Counted from the stretch's first letter, positions 33,881-43,241 are shown. The stretch is DNA of 64,000 bases from Streptomyces atroolivaceus (GCF_000717025.1 NZ_JNXG01000015.1:1-64000), one strand, 5' to 3'. Translations and numbers: made by a program. Notes: generated from the sequence alone by a model not told the origin.

Positions 33881-35857
33881 ATGCCGTCCCTGCACGACGC
33901 CACCCGTGGCCGCATCCTCTTCGGCGGCGACTACAACCCCGAGCAGTGGCCCGAGGAGGTGTGGGCCGACGACGTCCGGCTGATGAGGGCGGCCGGGGTC
34001 AACTCCGTGACCGTCGGCGTCTTCTCCTGGGCGACGATCGAACCACGCCCAGGGGCACGGGAGTTCGGCTGGCTGGACCGGCTACTGGACCTCGTGCACG
34101 CCAACGGCATCGGCGTCGTCCTCGCCACCCCGACGTCCTCACCGCCCCCGTGGATGGGGGCCCTGCACCCGGAGACACTGCCGCGCACGGAGGACGGCGC
34201 CGTCGTCAACTACGGCTCCCGGCAGCACTTCTGCCCGAGCTCACCGGTGTACCGACGCTATGCGGCGGCCCTCACGGAGGACCTCGCGGCACGGTACGCC
34301 GGCCATCCCGCGCTGACCGTGTGGCACATCAACAACGAGTACTGCACGCACTGCTGGTGCGACGAGACCGGCGCCCACTTCCGACGCTGGCTGGCCTCCC
34401 GGTACACCACCCTGGAGGCGCTGAACGAGGCCTGGGGCACGGCGTTCTGGAGCCAGCGCTACGACACCTGGGCGGAGATCCTGCCGCCGCGCAAGGCGCA
34501 GTACATACGGAATCCGGCGCAGGAGCTGGACTTCAAGCGGTTCACCTCCGACGCCCTGATGGAGTGTTACACCGCCGAGCGGGACATCGTGGCCCGGCAC
34601 ACCCCGCACATCCCGGTGACGACCAACTTCATGCCGCTGTGGTCGGGCCAGGACGCCTGGGCCTGGGCCGAGCAGGAGGACATCGTCTCCGTCGACGTCT
34701 ACCCGGACCCGACGGACCCGCGGGGCGGACAGTACAACGCGATGCTCGCCGACATGACCCGCTCGCAGGCCCGCGGGCCGTGGATGGTGATGGAACAGGC
34801 GGCCGGGTCGGTCAACTGGCGTGGCGTCAACCATCCCAAGCCGGCCGGCCTCAACCGGCTCTGGTCGCTCCAGTCGGTGGCAAGGGGCGCGGACGCACTC
34901 TGCTACTTCCAGTGGCGGCAGTCCCGGCAGGGGGCGGAGAAGTTCCACTCCGGGATGCTGAGCCACGCAGGTGAGAGCGGACGCACGTTCGGGGAGGTCA
35001 AGCGCATCGGAGCCGAACTCGCGCTGATCGGCGCCGAGGTGAGCGGCACCGGGGTCCCGGCCGAGGTCGCCGTGCTGCACGACTGGGACGCCTGGTGGTC
35101 GAGCACCCAGGAGGGCAGGCCGTCCTCCCTCGTGTCGTACACGGAACTGGTACAGGCCTGGCACCGGGGGTTGTGGGACAGCGGGATCGGCATGGAGTTC
35201 GCCCGCCCGGAGGCGGAGCTGAGCGCGTACCGGATGGTGCTCGTTCCTCAGCTCCAGCTCCTCGGCGACGCGGCGATCGACAACCTCGTCGCGTACGTGC
35301 GAGGCGGCGGCACCCTCGTGTGCGGGTTCTTCACCGGAGTCGCGGACGTCGACGACCGGATCAGGCCGGGTGGCATGGACGGCAGGCTGCGTGAGCTGTT
35401 CGGTATCCGTACGGTGCACGAGTGGTGGCCGCTGGACGCGGACGCGACGGTGGAGTGCGACGGTTTCCGGGGCACGCTGTGGTCGGAGGAGCTGGAACCC
35501 GACGGCAGCGCGGAGACGGTGGCCGCCTACCGCGAGGGCGAGCTGGACGGCCTTCCCGCGGTGCTCCGCAAGGGCGGCGCGTGGTACGTCTCGACGCTGC
35601 CCGAGCCCGAGTCGCTGCGGGACCTGCTCGGCCGGGCGGCGGCCGGGGCCGGCGTACGCCCCGTGCTGGAGGGGCTGCCCTCCGGGGTCGAGGCGGTGCG
35701 GCGCGGCGAGCTGCTCTTCCTGCTGAACCACGGCCGGGCACCGGCCGGGGTGAAACTGCCGGGCCGGCACCTCGACCTGCTCACGGGGGCCGAGGCCGAC
35801 GGCGGTGTGGAGCTGGACCGCTACGGCGTCGCCGTGCTCAGAGACGTCTCGGCATGA
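33881..35857 (+). CDS. GH42 beta-galactosidase
   Basis: A 658-residue cytoplasmic enzyme with the GH42 plan: TIM barrel to about 390, trimerisation domain about 395-590 (AEVAVLHDWDAWW) and a small C-terminal beta domain. The acid/base Glu is in WHINNEY (near 152) and the nucleophile Glu in WMVMEQAAG (near 305). The Cys-rich stretch YCTHCWCDE resembles the metal-binding site of many GH42 enzymes. In this locus its likely task is removing beta-1,2-galactose from xyloglucan side chains after import. Its stop overlaps the GH95 start (ATGA). Confidence 0.93.
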   Translation: MPSLHDATRGRILFGGDYNPEQWPEEVWADDVRLMRAAGVNSVTVGVFSWATIEPRPGAREFGWLDRLLDLVHANGIGVVLATPTSSPPPWMGALHPETLPRTEDGAVVNYGSRQHFCPSSPVYRRYAAALTEDLAARYAGHPALTVWHINNEYCTHCWCDETGAHFRRWLASRYTTLEALNEAWGTAFWSQRYDTWAEILPPRKAQYIRNPAQELDFKRFTSDALMECYTAERDIVARHTPHIPVTTNFMPLWSGQDAWAWAEQEDIVSVDVYPDPTDPRGGQYNAMLADMTRSQARGPWMVMEQAAGSVNWRGVNHPKPAGLNRLWSLQSVARGADALCYFQWRQSRQGAEKFHSGMLSHAGESGRTFGEVKRIGAELALIGAEVSGTGVPAEVAVLHDWDAWWSSTQEGRPSSLVSYTELVQAWHRGLWDSGIGMEFARPEAELSAYRMVLVPQLQLLGDAAIDNLVAYVRGGGTLVCGFFTGVADVDDRIRPGGMDGRLRELFGIRTVHEWWPLDADATVECDGFRGTLWSEELEPDGSAETVAAYREGELDGLPAVLRKGGAWYVSTLPEPESLRDLLGRAAAGAGVRPVLEGLPSGVEAVRRGELLFLLNHGRAPAGVKLPGRHLDLLTGAEADGGVELDRYGVAVLRDVSA

Positions 35858-38073
35858 TCGACGGCACGTGGGAGCCCTGTCCGGCCACCCGCTGGGAGGA
35901 CGCGTTCCTCAGCGGGAACGGCCGTCACGGGGCGATGGTGTACGGCGACCCGGCCGACGACCAGGTGATCGTCAACCACCACTCCCTGGTGCGGCCCAAC
36001 GGCAGCGAGGACCTGCGCCCGCCGGAACTCGCCGACCGGCTCCACCGCCTCCAGGACGCGCTCCTCTCCGGGGACACGACGGCCGCGGAGGACTTCGGCG
36101 CCGGCCGACCGCTGGTGTGGGTGCAGCCCTTCCACCCGGCGTTCCGGACGTGCGTGCGCCGCACACGGGGGCTGCACGAGGCGGTCGCCGGATACCGGCG
36201 CGAGGTCGACTTCGCGACGGGCGAGGTGACCGCGTCGTACGAGGCCTGGAACAGCGGCGTCTTCGTGTCGCGGGCCGACGACGTGATCGTGCAGCACGTC
36301 ACGGACCCCGGACTGACCGCGGACATCGTCCTGGACCCCTCGCTGCCCGGTGCCCCCGCGCGGCTGGCGGTCGGCCGCTCCACGGTCCTGACCCCGGACG
36401 GCGCGCACCTGGCTCTGCGGGTGGGCTATCCGGGCAGCGGGCTCGGGTACACGGGTGTCACCGCGGCGCGGGTGGACGGCGGACGCGTCTCGGTGGCCGG
36501 CGAGGGCATCCGGATCGAGGGGGCGCGGAGCCTCACCCTGACGACCCGGGTCGTCAGGGGGGCCGACCGCCCGGACCTCGGGGAGCTGTGGGCCGCTCTG
36601 CCGCGCGAGGACTACGCCACGCTGCTGGAGCGCCACCGGCCGCCGCACCGGACCGCGTACGGGCGTGCCTCCTTCACGCTGCGGGACGCTGCACCGGAGC
36701 GGGAGCTGTCCGGCAGCGAACTGCTGCGTACGCCGGAGTCCCCCGCGCTCCTGGAGCGGCTCTTCGCGGCGGGCCGCTACCACCTGCTGTCCTCCTCGGG
36801 GGCGCTGCCGCCCCGGCTGACCGGTCTGTGGACCGGAGACTGGGACACCGCCTGGTCCGGCGCCTTCACCACCAACGCCAACCTCAACCTCCAGATCGCC
36901 TCCGCCGCCGCGGCCGCACTCCCGGAGGTCACCGAGGCCCATGCGGCCCTGGTCCACGGGCAGTTGTCAGACTGGCAGGACAACGCCCGGGCGCTCTTCG
37001 GGGCGCGGGGCATCGTCGCCCCGTCACACACGGACGGCGCTTCGGGTCACACCCGGCACTTCCAGCGCGCCTACCCGTTGCATCTGTGGACGGCCGGGGC
37101 GGACTGGCTGCTGCAGCCGCTCCTGGAACACGCCGAGGTCACGACGGGCACCCCGGACGCCGCTCTGACCGGCGCTCTCGTCGAAGCGGCGCTGTTCTAC
37201 GAGGACTTCCTCAGCCGTGAGGACCCGGACGGCAACCTTGCGGTCGTGCCCTCGTACTCCCCCGAGAACCGGCCGGCCAACGCGAGCTGGGGGACGGTGA
37301 ACGCGACGATGGACATCGCCGCGGCCCGCCACGCCCTGACGACGGCTGCCGGGCACGCCCCCGGGCACCCGTCCGCCGGACTCTGGCGGTCACTCGCGGC
37401 CCGGCTCCCGGCGTACCTGGTGAACGAGGACGGTGCGCTCGCCGAGTGGGCGTGGCCGGGCCTGCGGGAGACGTACGACCACCGCCACCTGAGCCACCTC
37501 TATCCGGTGTGGCCGCTGGACGCGATCAACCCGTACGACACCCCGGAACTGGCCGCGGCCGCGCACCGCGCCCTGGAGCTGCGCGGCTCGGAGAACGACT
37601 CCGCCCACGGGCATCTGCACCACGCCCTGATCGCCGCCCGGCTGCGGGACCCCTCCAGGGTGTCGGCGGCGCTGGACGCGGTGCTGGGCGGTGACTTCTT
37701 CCACGACTCGCTGATGAGCGCGCACTACCCGTCCCGGAACGTCTACAACGCGGACGCGGCCCACACCCTGCCCGCCGCCGTGATCGAGTCGCTCGTCCAG
37801 TCGGCACCCGGCCGCCTGGTTCTGCTGCCCGCCGTCCCGGCGGCGTACCGGGCCGGTGAACTCCGCGGTGTGCGCACGCGGTTCGGAGCACACCTCGACC
37901 TGAGATGGTCGGAGGAAGGTGCCACCGCCGTGCTGCGCCCCACCCGCGACGCCCGGGTCGATCTGCGTACGGGCGACGGGCTCACCCTCACCGAGACCTC
38001 CGCCGGAAACCCCGCGGCTCCGCTGGAGCTGACGGCCGGCGTGGACCGCGTCCTCACCCTGGGGGCGCGGTAG
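35854..38073 (+). CDS. GH95 alpha-L-fucosidase (or alpha-galactosidase)
   Basis: A 739-residue enzyme with the GH95 layout: beta-sandwich (1-270), helical linker, an (alpha/alpha)6 barrel (about 300-650) and a beta tail. The general-acid Glu is in PSYSPENRP and the paired Asn residues that activate water are in TTNANLNLQ. No signal peptide, so it is probably cytoplasmic. GH95 members remove alpha-1,2-fucose with inversion, and some remove L-galactose. In this setting it would take terminal fucose from fucosylated xyloglucan. The ATG at 35854 is coupled to the GH42 stop; a long upstream frame is antisense noise of GH42. Confidence 0.9.
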   Translation: MIDGTWEPCPATRWEDAFLSGNGRHGAMVYGDPADDQVIVNHHSLVRPNGSEDLRPPELADRLHRLQDALLSGDTTAAEDFGAGRPLVWVQPFHPAFRTCVRRTRGLHEAVAGYRREVDFATGEVTASYEAWNSGVFVSRADDVIVQHVTDPGLTADIVLDPSLPGAPARLAVGRSTVLTPDGAHLALRVGYPGSGLGYTGVTAARVDGGRVSVAGEGIRIEGARSLTLTTRVVRGADRPDLGELWAALPREDYATLLERHRPPHRTAYGRASFTLRDAAPERELSGSELLRTPESPALLERLFAAGRYHLLSSSGALPPRLTGLWTGDWDTAWSGAFTTNANLNLQIASAAAAALPEVTEAHAALVHGQLSDWQDNARALFGARGIVAPSHTDGASGHTRHFQRAYPLHLWTAGADWLLQPLLEHAEVTTGTPDAALTGALVEAALFYEDFLSREDPDGNLAVVPSYSPENRPANASWGTVNATMDIAAARHALTTAAGHAPGHPSAGLWRSLAARLPAYLVNEDGALAEWAWPGLRETYDHRHLSHLYPVWPLDAINPYDTPELAAAAHRALELRGSENDSAHGHLHHALIAARLRDPSRVSAALDAVLGGDFFHDSLMSAHYPSRNVYNADAAHTLPAAVIESLVQSAPGRLVLLPAVPAAYRAGELRGVRTRFGAHLDLRWSEEGATAVLRPTRDARVDLRTGDGLTLTETSAGNPAAPLELTAGVDRVLTLGAR

Positions 38074-38106
38074 CAGTCCTCCATCCCCACATGGAAGGAA
38101 CACCCC

Positions 38107-38814
38107 ATGGCACGATCCACCCTGACCCGGCTGCTGCTGGCCCCGGCCGCAGCCGTGGCCGCGCTGATCGGCTTCGCGGCGGCCCCCGCCCACGCCGCGA
38201 TCTGGACCTCGTCGGAGCAGTGGGGCAACTACACCACGTCCGACAACTACATCCTCTACAACAACATCTGGGGCTCCGGAGCGGGCACCCAGTCCATCTG
38301 GGCCAACTCGTCGAGCAACTGGGGCGTGACGGCGAACCACCCGAACACCGGTGGGATCAAGTCCTACCCGAACGCCAAGAAGATCGTCAACAAGCCGATC
38401 ACGTCGCTCTCGTCGCTGACCAGCGGCTACAACGTGACCGTCCCGTCGTCAGGCGCGTACAACACCTCGTACGACATCTGGGACACGGACTACGACTACG
38501 AGGTGATGCTCTGGGTGAACCACAACGGTGCGGTCGGCCCGCTCGGCACCTCCCAGGGAACGGTCACCCTCGGCGGGCACACCTGGGCCGTCTACAAGGG
38601 TGACAACGGCGCCAACGAGGTCTTCTCCTTCCTGCGGACCTCGGACTCGTCCGCGGGCACCGTGAACATCCTGCCGATCCTGAAGTGGATCAAGGACACC
38701 AAGGGCTGGTGGGGCGACGAGACCATCGGTGACGTCCAGTTCGGCTACGAGATCACGTCCTCCGCCGGCGGGCTGAACTTCACGACCAACGGGTTCAACG
38801 TCTCGTCGAGCTGA
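38107..38814 (+). CDS. GH12 endo-xyloglucanase/endoglucanase, secreted
   Basis: A 235-residue secreted enzyme with a signal peptide ending AAPAHAA and a single GH12 jelly-roll. The nucleophile Glu is in DYEVMLWVN (near 131) and the acid/base Glu in FGYEITS (near 214). WTSSEQWGNYTTSDNYILYN matches the GH12 amino terminus, although the usual first-strand disulphide cysteines are absent. No binding module or linker is attached. GGAAGG precedes the ATG. As last gene of the operon it supplements the GH74 enzyme; xyloglucan preference is inferred from context. Confidence 0.9.
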   Translation: MARSTLTRLLLAPAAAVAALIGFAAAPAHAAIWTSSEQWGNYTTSDNYILYNNIWGSGAGTQSIWANSSSNWGVTANHPNTGGIKSYPNAKKIVNKPITSLSSLTSGYNVTVPSSGAYNTSYDIWDTDYDYEVMLWVNHNGAVGPLGTSQGTVTLGGHTWAVYKGDNGANEVFSFLRTSDSSAGTVNILPILKWIKDTKGWWGDETIGDVQFGYEITSSAGGLNFTTNGFNVSSS

Positions 38815-38820
38815 TCCCGG

Positions 38821-38859
38821 CGGACGCCGGGCCGGGGGGACGCGCCGGCCCGGCGTCCG
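38821..38859. terminator. Bidirectional terminator separating the xyloglucan and conflict operons
   Basis: A perfect 15-base stem (CGGACGCCGGGCCGG and complement) with a nine-base loop, just after the GH12 stop and just before the convergent HExxH gene end. Confidence 0.82.
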
Positions 38860-38868
38860 TGCGCCGTG

Positions 38869-40650
38869 TCAGCGGGCCTCCCCGAGCGCCGCGGGGCCGC
38901 CCGCCAGCCAGTGGGCGGTCTGCGTCCAGCGGTCGGGTGAGGTCGTCCCCAGCAGCGCCGCGAACCGTTCGGGACGGGCCAGCAGCCGCCGGTCGCCCGG
39001 GTACAGAGCCGCGTGCGCCAGCAGCCAGCCGGCCAGTGCGTGCGGGTCGCGCGCACCGGTGCCGCGCAGTTGCGCGGTGTACGCCGCACGTGCCGCTTCC
39101 GTGTCCCCCGCGACCAGCAGTTCGTCGGCCGTCGGCGGCCGGCCCGACTCGAACCCGCCGAGCCGGTAGAGCCGGGCGCGGTCGTCCTGCCAGTGCCCAC
39201 GCCCCGGATCCGGGGCGACGAGCGGCTCACCACCCGGCACGGGGGCGGACCCGGAGCGCAACGCCTTGACGAGGGTGTCCTTGTCGCCCTCGGAGCAGCG
39301 CAGGTTGCGCAGCCGCCACTCCACCCGGTGGCTGACCGCCGACGCTCGCGCCCTGGCCACGGTCCCGGCTGCCAGCGGCTCCCTCAGCCAGCCGTCGACG
39401 GTCTCGGAAAGCCGGGTCACGAGCCGCAGTCCGGGTTCGGTGAGCCGGGCACGGGTCGCCAGGGTGCGCAGGACCAGCCGGGTCTGGAGCCGACGCAGCG
39501 CGAAGAGGAACGGCGCGCGTCCGGCCGGGTCCGCCTCGGTGTCTCCGATCCGCTCCCGCCAGAAACCGGTGACGCCGACGAAGGCGTACGCACCGTGGAG
39601 GAGCCCGGGCAGATGGCGCGGATCGGCACGCCAGGGCGCGTAGTGACGCTCGGACCGGTCGTCGTCGAGGAGCGGGAAGAGGTGGAGCAGGGCGCCGAGC
39701 TTGCTGTGCTGGAACTCGTGGACCAGGGTCTCCGCGAGAGCGAGGCCGTCCGGGGGCCGGGCGATCACCATGGAGGCGAAGGCGTCGCCGGTGGAGGCGC
39801 TGAGCCCCTCGGCCGGTACGGGGAGCCCTGTGGCGCTGTCCCTGGCGTGCCAGGGCACGATGCGGCTGATCTCCCCGGGCCGCAGGCTGCCGGGACCGGT
39901 ACCCCCTCGGCGCAGGATGGCCACGGCGTCGTCGAACAGCGACTGCCAGGCCCGTACTTCTCCGGGGGCGAGGCGGGCCGGGGCTATCGGCTCGTCCAGG
40001 TCGCGGTAGGGGTCGAGGTCGTCGAGCTGAACGGCGGGTGCGCCGGGACCGGTGTCGAGCCTGTGCACCGGCAGCCACTGCCCGGACTCCGGCTCGGTGA
40101 GCGGGCGTACGACGATGTCGGGCCCGCGCCCGGTGCGGACGGTGAGGGTTCCGTCGGCCACCACGACGGACACGGGGAGGTGGTCGTCCTCGTCCTGGCC
40201 GGGCAACCGGACCAGCCCCAGCGCGGGCAGGCTGACGGTCCCTCCCCGGGCGGGCAGGAGGAGTTCGGCGGCCGTCCCCGCGTGGACGGCCGCCGCCGCG
40301 GCCACGGCGGCGATCTGTCCGGCGTCGGCCCACAGCGGCGGCCCGGAGGCCGTCCCGTGCAGCCTCCGAAGTGTGTGGGCGAGCCAGCTGCCGACCTGAG
40401 GGGTCAGCAGCAGCGCCTCGACCGGCTCCGGGGCCCGGGCGGCGGCCGCCTCCAGCGTGGGCCAGACCGTCCGGGCGTCCAGAGGGCCGAGGATGCCGGG
40501 GTCCGCGTCGAGGAGGTCGAAGAGCTCGCGCAGGAGCAGGAGGCGGCGCGTGCGTTCACCCCGGACCAGGAACGCGACGGCTTCGGGCGAACCGCCGCCC
40601 GCGGCGATCTCGTCGAACAGCGGTCCTGACATGCGGATCGGTGCGAACAC
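38869..40650 (-). CDS. HExxH-motif putative peptide hydroxylase (FxSxx-associated type)
   Basis: A 593-residue protein. The motif HEFQH within LVHEFQHSKLGALLHLFPL is the metal-binding HExxH of the alpha-ketoglutarate-dependent HExxH-type peptide hydroxylase family, which modifies ribosomal peptides such as FxSxx-COOH products. The amino end (PLFDEIAAGGGSPEAVAFL) matches how these proteins begin. No radical SAM domain is fused. It directly follows a short FxSxx-type peptide gene. GTG 40650 with GGGAG upstream is preferred; ATG 40677 is possible. It closes the conflict operon, so a role in modifying the peptide or another operon product is inferred. Confidence 0.8.
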   Translation of the reverse strand: MFAPIRMSGPLFDEIAAGGGSPEAVAFLVRGERTRRLLLLRELFDLLDADPGILGPLDARTVWPTLEAAAARAPEPVEALLLTPQVGSWLAHTLRRLHGTASGPPLWADAGQIAAVAAAAAVHAGTAAELLLPARGGTVSLPALGLVRLPGQDEDDHLPVSVVVADGTLTVRTGRGPDIVVRPLTEPESGQWLPVHRLDTGPGAPAVQLDDLDPYRDLDEPIAPARLAPGEVRAWQSLFDDAVAILRRGGTGPGSLRPGEISRIVPWHARDSATGLPVPAEGLSASTGDAFASMVIARPPDGLALAETLVHEFQHSKLGALLHLFPLLDDDRSERHYAPWRADPRHLPGLLHGAYAFVGVTGFWRERIGDTEADPAGRAPFLFALRRLQTRLVLRTLATRARLTEPGLRLVTRLSETVDGWLREPLAAGTVARARASAVSHRVEWRLRNLRCSEGDKDTLVKALRSGSAPVPGGEPLVAPDPGRGHWQDDRARLYRLGGFESGRPPTADELLVAGDTEAARAAYTAQLRGTGARDPHALAGWLLAHAALYPGDRRLLARPERFAALLGTTSPDRWTQTAHWLAGGPAALGEAR

Positions 40651-40699
40651 ATCGCTCCCTGTCGTGGACGGATCCATCGCGGTGGCCTGTGGGGCCTCA

Positions 40700-40918
40700 C
40701 TACTCGGCCCGCCCGGGCTCACCGTTTCCCATCGCGTTGGTGCGCGCGCGCCGCAGCTCGTCGAGCAGCCGCGCCGCCCCTCTCGGGGCGGGCAGACGCC
40801 TCAGGTCGGCAACGCCAACGGAGGTCAGGTCCATCAGGTCGGACTCGATGTGATCGGGTGTGTTGTCGGCGGGCACCGGCTGGTACAAGGCGCGCTCCCC
40901 CTTCGCGAGCGGTGGCAC
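40700..40918 (-). CDS. Short FxSxx-COOH-like peptide lacking the terminal FxSxx
   Basis: A small protein of up to 72 residues. The segment ESDLMDLTSVGVADLRRL, then a short helical LLDELRRA stretch, resembles the leader of FxSxx-COOH precursor peptides, which commonly contain LTGVxLAELRxL-type blocks. The expected C-terminal Phe-x-Ser-x-x is absent; it ends NGEPGRAE. The start is unclear: GTG 40918 has no ribosome site, whereas TTG 40888 follows AGGGGGAG and would give 62 residues. It sits directly before the HExxH gene. Either the core has diverged or the gene is decayed. Moderate confidence that it is real. Confidence 0.55.
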   Translation of the reverse strand: MPPLAKGERALYQPVPADNTPDHIESDLMDLTSVGVADLRRLPAPRGAARLLDELRRARTNAMGNGEPGRAE

Positions 40919-40989
40919 AGGATGCCACCGTTTACTCCATCATGACGACTGAGACCCCTTCCCGAAACCCGTGTGATCACGCCAGCCGA

Positions 40990-42075
40990 TCACATTCCGG
41001 GCCGGGACTCCGCCATGAAGTCCTGTACCGAGGACTTGAGTTCGGAGCCTCGGTCGGCGTCGTCGTCGAGCAGTGTCACCGCGGCGTACAGCTTCCACAG
41101 CCCGTCCGGCCGCGCCCTGAGGGTGCGTACGATCCCGATCACATCCGTGCGCGGCATGGGGTGCCTCGGCATCCGTGCGACGACGGCGGAGGGGAGTTCG
41201 TTGACCAGGGTCTGCCGTTCGTCGCGGTCGTTCATCAGCGGATACGCCATCAGGGCCTCGATGAGCCGGCCCAGCGGCGGCACGGCGGGAGGCGGTGGGT
41301 CCGACTGCTCGACGTGCGCGTGTCCTGGCCGCTCCAGCCGGAAGTCGAAGGTCTGCCGGACGTGGCCGGCTGCCCTGAGCGCGTCCATCCGCGCCCGCAC
41401 GGCCTCGAAGAGGGGCGGGGGGTCCGGTACCGGCTCGTCGGGGAGAACGCTCAGCACGATGTCCGAGAACACGCCGAGCCTGCGGTCCGGATCGTTGGCC
41501 GCCCGCTGCCCACGGCCTGCGGCGAACATCAGGATCTGCTCGTGCGCGGCGATCCGTCCCCCGGCGGGCAGACGCTCCGTGGGCGGCGGCTGCGGGAAGC
41601 GGTGCATCTCGTCGAAGGTGCGGCACGCGTCGACCATCCACATCTGCACGCCCAGGCCGGGAGTCACGTCGCTCCTGAGGCGGGCGAGTGCGGATTCGAC
41701 ATGGATGTTGCGCCGGTCGCTCAGGGTGGCGTCGGCCGTGTAGAGCCGGGTGTTGTCGTCCGTGTCCAGCACGCCGTGGCCGCCCCACCACACCCACAGC
41801 GCTTCCTCCCTCCGGTCAGGGAGGTCGGTGATGAAGGCGCGCCTCAGCGATTCGTGGTCGGCCGGGCGGAACGGGACGTCGGGAAGGCTGCCGGGCAGCG
41901 GTGCGAGGTGGAGCTGGATGTGGGTGTCGGGCACTCCACGGGCCAGCAGCCAGTCGCGGAAGCGGAGGGCGTCCCGGGCCGGGCCCGGCAGGTCCCAGCC
42001 CGGCCCGGCCACGTACTGCTCGATGCCGACGACGAGGGCGAAGACACGGTCCGGAGGGACGGGGCGGCGGGTCAC
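40990..42075 (-). CDS. Caspase-like (C14) peptidase with C-terminal effector-associated domain
   Basis: A 361-residue predicted effector. The peptidase domain (about 8-240) has the strand FALVVGIEQY, the catalytic His100 in WWGGHGVLDT and the catalytic Cys151 in WMVDACRTF. Residues 267-352 form a separate helical domain (LIEALMAYPLMNDRDERQ and on) that resembles effector-associated domain 2 and matches the amino terminus of the VMAP protein in the same operon. Such adaptors recruit effectors to a sensor-ATPase core in bacterial conflict systems; activation would lead to proteolysis and growth arrest or death. GTG 42075 overlaps the hydrolase stop (GTGA). Confidence 0.85.
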   Translation of the reverse strand: MTRRPVPPDRVFALVVGIEQYVAGPGWDLPGPARDALRFRDWLLARGVPDTHIQLHLAPLPGSLPDVPFRPADHESLRRAFITDLPDRREEALWVWWGGHGVLDTDDNTRLYTADATLSDRRNIHVESALARLRSDVTPGLGVQMWMVDACRTFDEMHRFPQPPPTERLPAGGRIAAHEQILMFAAGRGQRAANDPDRRLGVFSDIVLSVLPDEPVPDPPPLFEAVRARMDALRAAGHVRQTFDFRLERPGHAHVEQSDPPPPAVPPLGRLIEALMAYPLMNDRDERQTLVNELPSAVVARMPRHPMPRTDVIGIVRTLRARPDGLWKLYAAVTLLDDDADRGSELKSSVQDFMAESRPGM

Positions 42076-43241
42076 GGCAGCCGCTCCCCGATCGCGCGGT
42101 AGACGGCGGGATCGGTCCAGTAGGCGCTGTGCGCCACGGGGAAGGGCTGCCGGCTGTCGGTGACGACGTCCTGGGCCCGGCCGGGGAAGAGCGGTTCGGC
42201 GGCGTACCCGAGGAGGTCGCGGCGATCGTAGAGATTCAGCCACGGCGGTACGTGGTCAGGCAGCGGGCCCGGGTGCGCGAGCATGGGCAGCGCGCCCGTC
42301 TCGTAAAGGAAGGGGCCCTGCGAGCCGACGGTTATGAGGAGCTCGGCTCCCGGCACCGGGGCGGTGATGAGGGTGTCGAGCGAGATGATGCCGCCGAGGC
42401 TGTGTCCGAGCAGCACGACGGGGGGCTCCAGCGTCGCCACCAGCTCCCGAAGGCCGTCTCTCATGTCCTCGCCCCTGGCAAGGTATTTGAGGATGTCGCC
42501 GGCGGCCGGGTGCGCGGCATCCGTGAGCGCGCGGCGGCGCCGTACGGCGTAGTGGGAGCCGAGGCGTACGAGCGGCCGTCCCGCCATCCGGAGCAGGGGG
42601 CCACGGCCGGTGCCCGCCGGGGCGCCACCCAGGCGTTCCGCCAGCGCGGCGACGGCCGCGTCCCTGCCGTCGCCCCCGATCTGCACGGGGCTGTCAGCCG
42701 CGATGTCCGCAGCGACGACCGTCGCGGTCAGGGCCCTGGCCAGCACCGCCGCAAGAGTTTCCGGGTCCAGGGCTTCGGCGGCGGGGCCGAGGAGGGGACT
42801 GCGCGCGAGCTCGGCCGCCGCCTCCCGAATCCTCGGGGCGAGCGGGCCCGCTGCTCCGGTCACGCCCCGGGCCGCGATGTCCAGGAGGACCGCCCTGGGG
42901 CGTTCGTCCGGGAAGGCCGCTCCGGGCGGCGTCGCGCGCCCGGCCACTCCGGCCGCCGCCGTCGCCAGCTCGGCCGAGGGATCGCGGTACAGCCGGGCCC
43001 ACTCCTCCGCGTCGTCGCCCTCGACCGGGTCTCCGGCGCTTCTGCCGGTTCCGGCGCCAGGTGCGGCCGGGATGCTGGCACCGTCGGCGGCGAGCCTCGC
43101 CCCGTACGGCCCGCCCCAGTCGTACGCGACGAGGCGCGCGCCCGGAGCGGTCTCGGCCAGCCCCGACGTGATCCGCGCGACGAGCCCGCCCAGGTGCGGT
43201 TCACGCACACCTGTGCCGTGAGTGAAGACCACCGTGGTCAT
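42072..43241 (-). CDS. Alpha/beta hydrolase, putative conflict-system effector
   Basis: A 389-residue protein with an alpha/beta-hydrolase fold: the opening strand VVFTHGTGVREP carries an HGTG oxyanion-type motif, and the nucleophile elbow is GHSLGG (Ser near residue 278) followed by a typical Asp (YDRRD) and His (PVAHSAYW) for the triad. A helical insertion of about 180 residues (70-250) separates the first strand from the elbow. It sits between the FxsT-like protein and the caspase, so a lipase/esterase effector role is likely by analogy. Substrate unknown. Confidence 0.78.
   Translation of the reverse strand: MTTVVFTHGTGVREPHLGGLVARITSGLAETAPGARLVAYDWGGPYGARLAADGASIPAAPGAGTGRSAGDPVEGDDAEEWARLYRDPSAELATAAAGVAGRATPPGAAFPDERPRAVLLDIAARGVTGAAGPLAPRIREAAAELARSPLLGPAAEALDPETLAAVLARALTATVVAADIAADSPVQIGGDGRDAAVAALAERLGGAPAGTGRGPLLRMAGRPLVRLGSHYAVRRRRALTDAAHPAAGDILKYLARGEDMRDGLRELVATLEPPVVLLGHSLGGIISLDTLITAPVPGAELLITVGSQGPFLYETGALPMLAHPGPLPDHVPPWLNLYDRRDLLGYAAEPLFPGRAQDVVTDSRQPFPVAHSAYWTDPAVYRAIGERLP

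Noticed and set aside
40719..40928. Alternative small frame with a good GGAG ribosome site overlapping the FxSxx-like peptide
   Set aside because: Its product is Arg/Ala/Pro-rich with no motif; the other frame carries the LTSVGVADLRRL leader-like block. Not fully excluded.
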